This document shows positions 7,681 through 17,350 of a stretch of 64,000 bases of DNA, in pieces. A model generated the notes under the pieces. It saw nothing but the letters and a program-made list of their open reading frames with translations. It did no database searches and was not told the origin of the DNA. The position numbers were made by a program, and so were the translations under genes. The DNA is from Catalinimonas alkaloidigena (GTDB lineage: Bacteria; Bacteroidota; Bacteroidia; Cytophagales; Flexibacteraceae). The DNA lies in contig NZ_FNFO01000009.1 of the NCBI RefSeq assembly GCF_900100765.1, forward strand, positions 277,318-341,317, written 5' to 3'. Within the stretch, counting starts at the first letter, position 1, and the number at the start of each line of letters is the position of its first letter.

Positions 7681-9102
7681 ATGGACGTTGAGTTTCTGTC
7701 GCGATTGCAGTTCGCGTTTACCATCATGTTCCACTACATCTTCCCCCCGTTTTCGATCGGCATGGGGCTGCTGCTGGTGGTGTTCGAATCGTTCTACTTC
7801 TTCACCCGCCAGAAAGTCTACGAGTCGATCACCCGATTCTGGATCAAGATCTTTGCAGCCAACTTCTCGCTGGGCGTGGCGACGGGCATCGTGATGGAAT
7901 TTGAGTTCGGGACCAACTGGGCGAGCTATTCCCGCTTCGTCGGCGACATTTTTGGTTCGCCCCTGGCCGCCGAAGGCATCTTTGCCTTTTTCCTGGAATC
8001 GGGTTTTCTGGCGATTCTCCTCTTCGGGTGGGATCGTGTGAAGCCCGGCCTGCATCTGTTTGCGACCTGCATGGTCGCGCTGGGGTCGATGATGTCGGCG
8101 TTCTGGATCGTGGTCGCTAACTCCTGGCAGCAGACGCCCGTGGCGTACGAGATTGTGCAGGAAGCGGGGTACGTACGGGCGGTGATCACCGACTTCTGGG
8201 CGGTCGTCTTCAATCCGTCGTCGATGGTGCGGTTTGCGCACGTGCTGGTCGGTGCCTTCATTCAGGGCGCGTTCCTGGTACTGAGTGTGTCGGCCTTTTA
8301 CCTGATCAAAAATCGGCACGTCGAAGCGGCGCAGCGGTCGTTCACCTTCGCGCTGATCGTGGCGGCCGTGGCCTCGTTGGTGCAGCCGCTCATCGGGCAC
8401 GACCACGCCAAAGTAGTGGCCGAGCACCAACCGGCGAAGCTCGCCGCCTACGAAGGCCTGTACGAGACGGAAAAAAGCGCCCCTCTCTACCTGCTGGGCT
8501 GGACCGACGCAGAAGAACGCAAAACGGTCGGGATCGCCATTCCGGGGATGCTGAGCTTCTTGGTCCACGGCGACTTTACGACCGAAATCGCCGGGCTCGA
8601 TCAGGTGCCCCGCGAAGACTGGCCGCCGGTGCAGGCCGTGTTTCAGACCTACCACGCGATGGTGGCACTGGGGATGCTGTTCATCGGATTGACGCTGCTG
8701 ACGCTCTATTTCCGCTGGCGCAGCACCCTGTTCGACAAGCAACGCTGGCTTTTGAGGCTCTACATTCCGGCGGTGGTGTTGCCAGTGCTGGCCAACGAAC
8801 TGGGCTGGGTATCGGCCGAACGCGGACGACAGCCGTGGATTGTGCAGGGACTCTTGCGTACGGAAGAAGGCCTTTCCAAGGCGGTGAGCGCGCCGGAAGT
8901 GCTGACCTCCCTGATTCTGTTCGGCATCGTCTACGTGCTGCTGTTCTTTGTGTGGACCTACGTACTGAACCGCGAAATTCAGCACGGCCCCGCCGCCCAC
9001 GACGACCACCTGGAATCGGGCTACACGCAGAAGGGCGAGCGCATCGGTGCGGTGGAGCACTACGTGGGTAAAAAAGGCCGCCACTCTCACGACGAAACGT
9101 AA
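7681..9102 (+). CDS. cydA: Cytochrome bd quinol oxidase subunit I
   Basis: This 473-residue membrane subunit holds all three haems. It oxidises menaquinol or ubiquinol and reduces O2 to water without pumping protons. H18 (MFHYIFPP) is the expected haem ligand near the oxygen site. H187 ([11 protein letters not shown]) and M327 (TYHAMVALG) match the haem b558 ligand positions. The GRQPW motif (382-386) is intact. The Q-loop is short, as in the cyanide-insensitive/short-loop group. The C-terminus is polar and His-rich. The gene lies between the small membrane gene and cydB and belongs to a three-gene operon. Confidence 0.96.
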   Translation: MDVEFLSRLQFAFTIMFHYIFPPFSIGMGLLLVVFESFYFFTRQKVYESITRFWIKIFAANFSLGVATGIVMEFEFGTNWASYSRFVGDIFGSPLAAEGIFAFFLESGFLAILLFGWDRVKPGLHLFATCMVALGSMMSAFWIVVANSWQQTPVAYEIVQEAGYVRAVITDFWAVVFNPSSMVRFAHVLVGAFIQGAFLVLSVSAFYLIKNRHVEAAQRSFTFALIVAAVASLVQPLIGHDHAKVVAEHQPAKLAAYEGLYETEKSAPLYLLGWTDAEERKTVGIAIPGMLSFLVHGDFTTEIAGLDQVPREDWPPVQAVFQTYHAMVALGMLFIGLTLLTLYFRWRSTLFDKQRWLLRLYIPAVVLPVLANELGWVSAERGRQPWIVQGLLRTEEGLSKAVSAPEVLTSLILFGIVYVLLFFVWTYVLNREIQHGPAAHDDHLESGYTQKGERIGAVEHYVGKKGRHSHDET

Positions 9103-9169
9103 TGCTTCTCTCTATGAACTTCTGTGTCCTTCATGTCTCTGTGGTAAACATGTAAAGCAACGCTCAACT

Positions 9170-10246
9170 ATGGATTTCTACGTCATCTGGTACATCATCA
9201 TCGGACTTTTGCTGATGGGCTACGCCGTGCTCGACGGCTTTGACCTCGGGGTGGGGGCGTTGCACCTTTTCAGCAAAGGCGACCACGACCGCCGCATTCT
9301 GCTCAACTCCATCGGGCCGGTGTGGGACGGCAACGAAGTGTGGCTCATCACGGCAGGCGGGGCGCTGTTTGCGGCCTTTCCCAACGTGTACGCCACGGCG
9401 TTTTCGGGGTTCTATCTACCGTTCATGCTGCTGCTGATCGCCCTGATTTTCCGGGCCGTCTCCATCGAGTTTCGGAGCAAGGAGAAAAGCACGCGGTGGC
9501 GGCAGTTCTGGGACGTCAGCTTTTCGGTGGGGTCCATCGTAGCGGCGCTGCTGTTCGGCATCGCCATCGGCAACATCGTGATCGGCTTCCGCATCGGCAG
9601 CGACATGGAATACCAGGGGACGGTGCTCGATCTGCTGAACCCTTACGCGCTGCTGGCGGGCGTCTTCAACTTGAGCATGTTCGCCATGCACGGGGCCATC
9701 TACCTCAACCTGAAAACCGACGGCGACTTGCAACGGCAGGTGCAGGGGTGGATCCGGCGAACGTACGTGATTTTCATCGTCCTGTTTGTGCTGCTGACCG
9801 CCGCGACGCTCTGGCAAAGTCCCTGGATGATCGCCAACTTCTCGTTCGGGCGGGTGGAACTGCCCGGGCAGCGGCACGAGCTGGTCGACCGTCATCTGAC
9901 GCTGCTGTCGGTCGTGGCCTGGACGGTCGTGTTGCTGCTGTTGCTGGCCATCGTCAACATCTCCCGTACCCTGGCGCGGCAGAAGCGCTACGAAATGTTT
10001 ATCTCGTCAGGATGCACCATCCTGGCCGTGATTCTGCTCTTTGCGCTGGGCATCTTCCCCAACATGATGCTCTCCAACATCGACCCCAATTTCAACCTCG
10101 ATATCTACAACGGAGCGTCGTCGCACAAAACGCTGCGTACCATGTTTTTTGTGGCGATCTGGGGCCTGCCGTTCGTGCTGGGCTACACTTCGCTGATCTA
10201 CTGGACGTACCGGGGCAAGACGCGCCTGACGGAAAGTAGTTACTGA
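9170..10246 (+). CDS. cydB: Cytochrome bd quinol oxidase subunit II
   Basis: This 358-residue polytopic partner of CydA stabilises the haem site. The N-terminus MDFYVIWYIIIGLLLMGYAV, the motif DGFDLGVG, and GPVWDGNEVWLI are family hallmarks. I chose ATG at 9170, because the frame upstream (from 9047) overlaps cydA and encodes polar sequence unlike CydB. The gap to cydA is 67 bp. No cydDC assembly transporter genes lie in the window. Confidence 0.96.
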   Translation: MDFYVIWYIIIGLLLMGYAVLDGFDLGVGALHLFSKGDHDRRILLNSIGPVWDGNEVWLITAGGALFAAFPNVYATAFSGFYLPFMLLLIALIFRAVSIEFRSKEKSTRWRQFWDVSFSVGSIVAALLFGIAIGNIVIGFRIGSDMEYQGTVLDLLNPYALLAGVFNLSMFAMHGAIYLNLKTDGDLQRQVQGWIRRTYVIFIVLFVLLTAATLWQSPWMIANFSFGRVELPGQRHELVDRHLTLLSVVAWTVVLLLLLAIVNISRTLARQKRYEMFISSGCTILAVILLFALGIFPNMMLSNIDPNFNLDIYNGASSHKTLRTMFFVAIWGLPFVLGYTSLIYWTYRGKTRLTESSY

Positions 10247-10307
10247 GGGGAGTTGCAGGAACCGAAAAACCTCCCTAGGTTAGGCGGACCAATCTACCTC
10301 CCACCAC

Positions 10308-11054
10308 ATGACCCCCTTTCTTGCAGAATTTATCGGCACCGCGCTCCTGCTTCTTCTGGGCAACGGCGTGGTTGCCAACGTGGTATTGAACCAGACCAAA
10401 GGCCACAATTCCGGCTGGATCGTCATCACCGTCGGCTGGGCAATGGCCGTATTTGTGGGGGTGTTTGTGACGAGCGATTTCAGCGGCGCGCACCTGAACC
10501 CGGCGGTCACCATCGGCTTGGCCACAGCGGGCGTGTTTCCGTGGGCGGACGTACCGGCGTATCTGCTGGCGCAGTTTCTGGGGGGAGCGCTGGGCGCTAC
10601 GCTGGTGTGGGTCATGCACCGGCCGCACTATGAGGTCACAGAAAATCCGAACGCCAAAATGGCGACGTTCTGTACCGATCCGGCCATCCGGAACCTGAGC
10701 AGTAACCTGTTTTCAGAAATCCTCGGCACGTTTGTGCTGGTGTTTGCGGTGCTGTTTCTGGCCGCACCGACCTTCTCGGTCACCTCATTGCCCGACGCAG
10801 AGTTTGGCCTGGGGGCGCTGGGCGCGGTTCCGGTGGCCTTCCTGGTGCTGGCCATTGGCCTGAGTCTGGGTGGCACGACGGGCTACGCCATCAATCCCGC
10901 CCGCGATCTTTCGCCGCGGCTGATGCACGCACTCCTGCCCATCGAAGGGAAACGCGACAGCAATTGGTCGTACGCGTGGGTACCGGTCGTGGGGCCGGTC
11001 GTGGGAAGTGTACTGGCGGGGCTGCTGTACCTGCTGCTGAGCCCGACCCCCTGA
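10308..11054 (+). CDS. MIP-family aquaglyceroporin (GlpF-like)
   Basis: This 248-residue channel has six predicted helices and both half-helix motifs: HLNPAVTIG at about 63-71 and INPARDLSPR at about 195-204. The Asp after the second NPA is typical of glycerol facilitators rather than water-only aquaporins. It should allow passive glycerol and water movement across the inner membrane. No glpK or glpD is adjacent, so glycerol use is inferred from the motif alone. It starts 61 bp after cydB and could share its transcript. Confidence 0.92.
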   Translation: MTPFLAEFIGTALLLLLGNGVVANVVLNQTKGHNSGWIVITVGWAMAVFVGVFVTSDFSGAHLNPAVTIGLATAGVFPWADVPAYLLAQFLGGALGATLVWVMHRPHYEVTENPNAKMATFCTDPAIRNLSSNLFSEILGTFVLVFAVLFLAAPTFSVTSLPDAEFGLGALGAVPVAFLVLAIGLSLGGTTGYAINPARDLSPRLMHALLPIEGKRDSNWSYAWVPVVGPVVGSVLAGLLYLLLSPTP

Positions 11055-11127
11055 TCCTTTCGGCGAAAAGGGGCTTGTTCGGGCAGTTGGGCTTACCTTT
11101 GAACCAAAAGAACCGATTCAGTTCCCT

Positions 11128-13203
11128 ATGCATCGACTTGTACTGCTCGCTTTTCTCTCTTTTTTTTCGCTTCTCTTTTCGGCACATGCTCAGCCGTCCG
11201 ACCCACCGGCGCGGCCGTCGGATGCTTATCGGTTGTCGGAGCGGCCGCTCGGTAATTTCACCGCAACGGGCCCCGACCACCTGATCGGAGAAGGGACGGT
11301 AGCGATTGCGGTGCAGGCCCTGAACGAAGCCGGCCAACCCGATACGCTGTTTCAGGGAGCTTATCCGCTGACGGTGAACGGGACGAAGCAGACCGTCACA
11401 TTTGTGCAGGGCAACGCAACGCTGGAGGCGGCTCCGCAGGAAGGGGAAATTCGTCTGGAAGCGGGTTCGGGCGAAACCCAGGTGGTGGTGGTGCGCCAGA
11501 TTCCGGCGTGGCTCAGCCTGGTGCCGCCCCTCATCGCCATTGTGATGGCGCTCGTGTTCCGCGAGGTGATCATCTCCCTTTTCGTCGGAATTTTTACGGG
11601 TGCGTTGATCTTGGAAGGTTTCGCGCCCAGTCGCTGGATTCCTGCGCTGTTCACGGTGATCGACCGCTACATCATCAATGCCTTGAACGACACCGGCCAC
11701 CTGTCGGTCATTGTCTTTTCGCTCTGCATTGGGGGAATGGTGGCGATCATATCGCGCAACGGCGGCATGGCGGGCATCGTGCAGAAACTGTCGCGTTACG
11801 CCCGCTCGGCACGCAGTTCGCAACTGGTGACGTGGTTTCTGGGCATCGCCATTTTCTTCGACGATTACGCCAACACGCTGATTGTGGGCAACACGATGCG
11901 CCCGGTGACGGACCGCTACCGCATCTCCCGCGAAAAACTGGCTTACATTGTCGATAGTACGGCCGCCCCGGTGTCGGCGGTGGCCTTTGTGACGACCTGG
12001 ATCGGGGCAGAAATCGGCTATATCAAAGATGCTACGGAAGTGCTGGGCATCGCCGAAGGCGCGTATTCCATGTTTCTCAGTTCGTTGCGGTTCGCCTTTT
12101 ACCCCCTTTTCACGCTGGCGTTCATTTTTATGCTGGTCTGGATGCGCCGCGATTTTGGGACGATGCGGAAGGCCGAACAGCGCGCGCGTCTGACGGGGCG
12201 GCTCAACGAAACCGATAGCGTGGAAGAAGGGGAGGAAGAATCGGCCGACAACTCGTTTGTGCCGGTGCCGGGTGTGCCCTTGCGGTGGTACAATGCCCTG
12301 CTTCCGGTAGTGACCGTAGTGGGCGTCACGCTGGCCGGGTTGATCCATACCGGAACGGCGTCGTCGTACGCGCAAATAGTAGAAGCCGGAGGCAATCCCG
12401 CTGCCGAGACGGTGGGGGCGATCTGGCCGGAAATGTACCGCCTGACGGATGCTACGGAGATCAGCACGATGCGCAAGTTCGGCCTCCTGATCGGCAACGC
12501 CGACTCCTACATTGCGCTGCTATGGGCTTCGCTTTCCGGCCTGATTCTGGCACTCGGCCTGAGTTTCGCACAGCGGATCTTTAAACTGCAATTTGCGATG
12601 GAAAGCATGGTCGACGGTTTCAAAGCGATGCTGCCCGCCATGCTGATCCTGACTTTTGCCTGGGCACTGTCGACCGTGACGGAAGACCTCCACACCGCCG
12701 AATACCTCACTTCACTGTTTTCGGGCAACGTATCGCCCGGGATGATGCCCGCCATCACGTTTATTCTGGCCGCGGCCATCGCGTTTTCGACCGGCTCAAG
12801 CTGGGGCACCATGGCGATTCTCTACCCCCTGATTTTACCCGCCACGTGGAGCATTGCCCAGGCGGCGGGACTGCCGCAGGCCGAAGCCATGGCCGTGATG
12901 TACCACGTGATTGCGGTCGTGCTGGGCGGGGCCGTGTTCGGCGATCACTGTTCGCCCATTTCCGATACCACGATTCTGAGTTCGCTGGCCAGCAGTTGTC
13001 ACCACATTGCGCACGTGCGGACGCAGTTGCCCTATGCCGCGACCGTTGCAGGCGTTAGTTTGCTCATGTCAATTCTGATGTTCAACCTGGGGGCACGCTG
13101 GTGGCTGAACTATCCCCTGGGGCTCGCGATTCTGTTCCTGATTGTCCGGTTTGTGGGCAAACCGGTCGAAACAGAGGAAGCGCCCACACGGGCGCATTCC
13201 TGA
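11128..13203 (+). CDS. NhaC-type Na+/H+ antiporter with exported N-terminal domain
   Basis: This 691-residue protein is longer than classical NhaC (about 460). Residues 1-22 form a cleavable signal peptide ending AHAQ. Residues 23-125 are a beta-rich periplasmic stretch (VAIAVQALNEAGQPD ... EIRLEAGSGETQVVV). The rest is polytopic and has family motifs such as FFDDYANTLIVGNTMRPVTD and FGDHCSPISDTTILSS. A charged cytoplasmic loop rich in Glu is near 370. It probably exchanges Na+ for H+. It converges on the M61 peptidase gene with 11 bp between stops. Confidence 0.88.
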   Translation: MHRLVLLAFLSFFSLLFSAHAQPSDPPARPSDAYRLSERPLGNFTATGPDHLIGEGTVAIAVQALNEAGQPDTLFQGAYPLTVNGTKQTVTFVQGNATLEAAPQEGEIRLEAGSGETQVVVVRQIPAWLSLVPPLIAIVMALVFREVIISLFVGIFTGALILEGFAPSRWIPALFTVIDRYIINALNDTGHLSVIVFSLCIGGMVAIISRNGGMAGIVQKLSRYARSARSSQLVTWFLGIAIFFDDYANTLIVGNTMRPVTDRYRISREKLAYIVDSTAAPVSAVAFVTTWIGAEIGYIKDATEVLGIAEGAYSMFLSSLRFAFYPLFTLAFIFMLVWMRRDFGTMRKAEQRARLTGRLNETDSVEEGEEESADNSFVPVPGVPLRWYNALLPVVTVVGVTLAGLIHTGTASSYAQIVEAGGNPAAETVGAIWPEMYRLTDATEISTMRKFGLLIGNADSYIALLWASLSGLILALGLSFAQRIFKLQFAMESMVDGFKAMLPAMLILTFAWALSTVTEDLHTAEYLTSLFSGNVSPGMMPAITFILAAAIAFSTGSSWGTMAILYPLILPATWSIAQAAGLPQAEAMAVMYHVIAVVLGGAVFGDHCSPISDTTILSSLASSCHHIAHVRTQLPYAATVAGVSLLMSILMFNLGARWWLNYPLGLAILFLIVRFVGKPVETEEAPTRAHS

Positions 13204-13214
13204 GCAAGATTAGG

Positions 13215-15029
13215 TTAATTCTGGTTGGTTCCGCGGTTGACCCACTGTTGCAAGAGCGAGCGCTGCTGTTCAGAGATGTTGTCGACCGGCTCGAAGGTGT
13301 ACGAACTCTGCGGATTGGCCACTAACGTTACCGGCAGCTCCACCAGTCGGTTGTGGCGCGAAACCGTCAGCGTCACTTCGTCGCCCGGCTGGTACAGACC
13401 AATCAGGTCGTTGAGGTTGTTATTGGAAACGGTCCATTCGTTTACGGCCAGAATCACGTCCTCGGTATTCAAGCCGCCCTGCCAGGCGGGGCTGTCACGA
13501 TACACAAAGCGCACTTTGCCTTCGCTGTTAAGACTGGCGCCCAGCCATGCTTCTTCGTTGCCCTGATTGCGATCTTTCAGTTTCAGCCCCACGTAGGCAA
13601 AATAATCGTCGTACTCAGGCACTTGCGTGCCGAAAACGTACTGCGAAAAGAACGCACTGAGGTCTTTTCCGGCCGTTTCGCTGATCGCACGCATAAACTC
13701 TTCGTCGGTATAGCCCCGGCCCAGTTGCTTGTAATACCGGTTGTAAAGCGTCTGCATGGCATCGTCGAGCGTCTTCTGGCCATTAGTTTCGTGCAGAATG
13801 GTCAGGTCCAGAAGCATGGCCATCACGGCCCCTTGTGTGTAGTAAGTAACCTGCGAATTCTGCGAGTTCTCGTCGGGGCGGTAGGCTTTGATCCAGGCAT
13901 CGAAACTGGCTTCGGCGAGTGACTGCACGTTCCGGCCCGGCCGGTTCTCTACCGAATTGATGTTGCCGGCGAGGGTGCCCAGCCATTGGTCGGCCGACGT
14001 GAAACCGGCCCGGTGGACCAGGTAGTCGTCATAATAGGCCGTGAACCCTTCTGCTACCCACAGCATGTGCGTATAATTTTCTTCGTCGTAATTAAAAGGC
14101 CCCAGCGCGCGTGGCCGCAGGCGTTTTACGTTCCAGAGATGGAAATATTCGTGTGAAATCAGGCCCAGAAAACCCCGGTAGCGCCCATCGTCCTGAAACG
14201 TCGCCGGTGTGGTCTGGCAGGTTGTGGAATTCAGGTGCTCCAGCCCGCCGCCACCGCCCGGAAACGCATGGATGATGAACGTATACCGGTCGCAGGGGTG
14301 CTCGCCGAAGACGTCCTTCGCCCGTTCCACGATTTTGGCCATGTCGGTTTTTAGTTGCGTGGAGTCGAATGCTACGCTGCCCTGACTCCCTACGCCCCAG
14401 ATCGCCACTTCGTGCGGCACCCCGGCCGCGGTGAAGCGAAAGGTTTCGTGCGTACCGATTTCCAGCGGAGAGTCGACCAGAATGTCGTAGTTCGGAACGC
14501 GGTACACAAATGGCTCGTTGCCCGTCTGCAACAGGCTGGTCGAGACGCGGTTCCAGCCCTCGTACGGCTCGACCGTCAGCGTAGAAGCCAGCGCCTGTTG
14601 TTCGGCCGGATAGAGGAAGGCCGACGCACCGTTGATGTAGCCGTGCGAAGCATCGACGTGGCTCGTACGCACCGTCAGTTCGTTGGCGTATACGTCGTAC
14701 CGCACCCGGATTTGTGCCGCGCGATTGCTGTAAATCCGCCACGTATTTTTGTTGATTTTCTCCCAGCGCAAGTCCTGGTTGTTCCCATCCTTTGCCGTGA
14801 AGCCCTCCACATGGCGGGCATATTCGCGCACCAGGTACGAGCCTGGCGTCCAGACCGGTATTTTCAGGTCCACGAACTTTTGGCGGAATCCGTCCAGATC
14901 CATTTCCACGACGAAGTAGTGAGCCTGCGGCGCTTCAAATTTCAGACGATAGGCCAGGGATGGGGCGGCCTGCGCGGCGCAAAAACAGAAGAAACAGAAG
15001 AAAAAAGTGAGTGTACGGAAGTGATGCAT
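13215..15029 (-). CDS. M61-family metallopeptidase with PDZ domain
   Basis: This 604-residue exported zinc peptidase of the glycyl-aminopeptidase family has an N-terminal signal peptide (HHFRTLTFFFCFFCFCAAQA). An all-beta N-terminal domain is followed by the thermolysin-like catalytic domain with the zinc motif HEYFHLWNVKRLRP near residue 305 and a second helix containing WVAEGFTAYYDDY. A C-terminal PDZ domain (about 500-580, GLNTEDVILAVNEW) follows. All expected zinc residues are present. I start at ATG 15029 rather than an in-frame TTG at 15044. It stands alone, divergent from the YyaL gene. Confidence 0.93.
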   Translation of the reverse strand: MHHFRTLTFFFCFFCFCAAQAAPSLAYRLKFEAPQAHYFVVEMDLDGFRQKFVDLKIPVWTPGSYLVREYARHVEGFTAKDGNNQDLRWEKINKNTWRIYSNRAAQIRVRYDVYANELTVRTSHVDASHGYINGASAFLYPAEQQALASTLTVEPYEGWNRVSTSLLQTGNEPFVYRVPNYDILVDSPLEIGTHETFRFTAAGVPHEVAIWGVGSQGSVAFDSTQLKTDMAKIVERAKDVFGEHPCDRYTFIIHAFPGGGGGLEHLNSTTCQTTPATFQDDGRYRGFLGLISHEYFHLWNVKRLRPRALGPFNYDEENYTHMLWVAEGFTAYYDDYLVHRAGFTSADQWLGTLAGNINSVENRPGRNVQSLAEASFDAWIKAYRPDENSQNSQVTYYTQGAVMAMLLDLTILHETNGQKTLDDAMQTLYNRYYKQLGRGYTDEEFMRAISETAGKDLSAFFSQYVFGTQVPEYDDYFAYVGLKLKDRNQGNEEAWLGASLNSEGKVRFVYRDSPAWQGGLNTEDVILAVNEWTVSNNNLNDLIGLYQPGDEVTLTVSRHNRLVELPVTLVANPQSSYTFEPVDNISEQQRSLLQQWVNRGTNQN

Positions 15030-15195
15030 GCAAAAAGGAGACAAATGATAGCAAGTTTAGCCAAAGCGGGCCATTTGCGAATGATTTTTGCTTGATTTAC
15101 GTCTCTATTTCCCGGAGATTATTTTTTGATGAACGGACCTTCGTTTTTTGCGTATTCATCGTCTTAACTACTAACGCGCTCAGCCCAAGTTTTTT

Positions 15196-17268
15196 ATGAA
15201 CCGACTTGCCCAGGAAACCAGCCCCTATTTACAGCAACACGCCCACAACCCGGTGGATTGGTATCCGTGGGGCGAAGAAGCCCTGGAGACCGCCCGGCGT
15301 GAAGACAAGCTCATTTTGCTGAGCATCGGCTATTCGGCGTGCCACTGGTGCCACGTGATGGAGCGAGAATCGTTTGAAAACGAGGCCATTGCGCGCTTGA
15401 TGAACGAAAAATTTGTGTGCATCAAGGTGGACCGCGAAGAGCGCCCCGACGTAGATCAGGTCTACATGGAAGCGGTACAGACGATGGACATCCAGGGCGG
15501 CTGGCCGCTGAATGTGTTCCTGTTGCCTGACCAGCGTCCTTTTTACGGCTGTACGTACTACCCACCGGCGCAGTGGGGGCGGTTGTTACAACAGGTGGCC
15601 GGCGCGTTTCAGACGCAACGCACCGAGTTGGAGCGCTCGGCGGCGCAACTCACGGACGTTTTGCAACGCTCCGACCTGGAAAAGTACGGCGTAACGCCGG
15701 CCGAAGAGCGTTTTACGGCCGAGTGGCTGGAGGGCAGTTTCCAGACGCTGGTCCGGCAGTTCGACACGAAGCGGGGCGGTACACAGGGCGCGCCCAAATT
15801 TCCGATGCCGTCCATCTACCAGTTTCTGTTGCGCTACCACTACCTGACCGGGGCACAGGAAGCGCTCGACCACGTTGTGCTGACGCTGCGGGAGATGGCC
15901 TACGGCGGCATTTACGATCAGCTGGGCGGCGGCTTTGCGCGCTACTCGGTCGATGCCCGGTGGTTTGCGCCGCACTTCGAAAAGATGCTCTACGACAATG
16001 GACAGCTCGTCAGCCTCTACGCCGACGCGTTTCTGGTGACCGGCGACCCGACTTTCCGCCAGGTGGTAGAAGCGACCATTGCGTTTGTGCAACGCGAACT
16101 GACCAGTCCTGAAGGTGGGTTTTATGCCGCCCTGGACGCTGATAGCGAGGGAGAAGAAGGAAAGTTCTACGTCTGGACCTGGGAGGAACTGGAGCTGGCG
16201 TTGGGCGACGACTTGCCGTTGTTTGCAAACTTTTACCACGCCACGCCGGACGGAAACTGGGAGCACGGCTACAACATTTTGTTCCGCGATCAGACCGCTG
16301 ATGCGTTTGCCAGTGCAAACGGACTCGACCCGCACTCCTGGGCTGCGCAACTGGCGCAGCACGAGGAAAAATTACGAACCTTACGGGCGAAACGCCCCCG
16401 TCCGGGGCTGGATACTAAACTTCTGGCTGGTTGGAACGGCCTGATGCTAAAGGGATTGGTGGATGCGTATCGGGTCTTCAGGACGGACGCATTTTTGCAA
16501 CTCGCGTTACGAAACGCCCGCTTTCTGCAAACTCACCTGACCGAAGGCCCCCGGCTGTACCGAAGTTACCAGCCCGGCCGCGCCATGCACGAAGGATATC
16601 TGGAAGATTATGCCGCTGTTATTCAGGCGTATGTGGCCCTGTATCAGGTCACGTTCGACGATGTGTGGTTACAGGCGGCCCGGCAACACACACAATATGT
16701 AATTGAACATTTTTACGACCCGGACGACGGTTTTTTCTTCTTCTCATCGCGGCAGGCCGAAGCCCTCATTGCCCCCCGGAAAGAACTGTTCGACAACGTC
16801 ATTCCGGCCTCGAATTCGCTCATGGCGCGCAATCTGTACGACCTCAGTTTTCTGTTGGACGAACCTGAGTTTCGTACCATCGTGCGGCGGCAGGTAGCGC
16901 ACCTAGTGCCACTGTTGGAACGCGACCTGCGGTACCTGTCCAATTGGGCGAGTTTGTACACAAGCCTGGCTTCTCCTACCGCCGAGGTGGCGGTTGTGGG
17001 GCCGGAAGCGTTGCAGAAAAGCGCCGCCCTGGAGCGTCGCTACCATCCCAACAAAGTCGTGGCGGGTCGTGTCTCCGGAAACGGGTCCGACGTTGAAATG
17101 TCGGAAAATTCGTCGGGCTACTCGACCGCAACCTGGCCTTTGTTGCAAAACCGTACGGCCGTCGGGGGCGAGACTACCTTCTATGTCTGCTATAACCAGA
17201 CATGCCAGTTGCCCGTGCAGAACGTAGAAGAGGCTTGGCGACAGATTTATGATTATTCCGGGAAGTAA
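15196..17268 (+). CDS. YyaL/SSP411 (DUF255) thioredoxin-domain protein
   Basis: This 690-residue cytoplasmic protein has the DUF255 thioredoxin-like N-terminus with the active-site motif C49-H-W-C52 ([10 protein letters not shown]). A six-hairpin glycosidase-like region follows, with motifs [17 protein letters not shown] and FEKMLYDN. The architecture equals bacterial YyaL and animal spermatogenesis-associated protein 20. The enzymatic activity has not been settled for this family. It is full length with all core motifs. It is a single gene, followed 82 bp later by the propeller-PP2C gene on the same strand. Confidence 0.94.
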   Translation: MNRLAQETSPYLQQHAHNPVDWYPWGEEALETARREDKLILLSIGYSACHWCHVMERESFENEAIARLMNEKFVCIKVDREERPDVDQVYMEAVQTMDIQGGWPLNVFLLPDQRPFYGCTYYPPAQWGRLLQQVAGAFQTQRTELERSAAQLTDVLQRSDLEKYGVTPAEERFTAEWLEGSFQTLVRQFDTKRGGTQGAPKFPMPSIYQFLLRYHYLTGAQEALDHVVLTLREMAYGGIYDQLGGGFARYSVDARWFAPHFEKMLYDNGQLVSLYADAFLVTGDPTFRQVVEATIAFVQRELTSPEGGFYAALDADSEGEEGKFYVWTWEELELALGDDLPLFANFYHATPDGNWEHGYNILFRDQTADAFASANGLDPHSWAAQLAQHEEKLRTLRAKRPRPGLDTKLLAGWNGLMLKGLVDAYRVFRTDAFLQLALRNARFLQTHLTEGPRLYRSYQPGRAMHEGYLEDYAAVIQAYVALYQVTFDDVWLQAARQHTQYVIEHFYDPDDGFFFFSSRQAEALIAPRKELFDNVIPASNSLMARNLYDLSFLLDEPEFRTIVRRQVAHLVPLLERDLRYLSNWASLYTSLASPTAEVAVVGPEALQKSAALERRYHPNKVVAGRVSGNGSDVEMSENSSGYSTATWPLLQNRTAVGGETTFYVCYNQTCQLPVQNVEEAWRQIYDYSGK

Positions 17269-17350
17269 GAGTGTGTTCTTAACAACTTTCAGAGGATAAG
17301 GCACTGTGGCATTGGCAGTACCGTTTGATTGATTATTTTTATATCCTTAT

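Noticed and set aside
11050..11080. Possible hairpin after the aquaglyceroporin gene (CCTTT ... AAAAGG)
   Set aside because: The stem is short with an A/T mismatch and no T-run follows.
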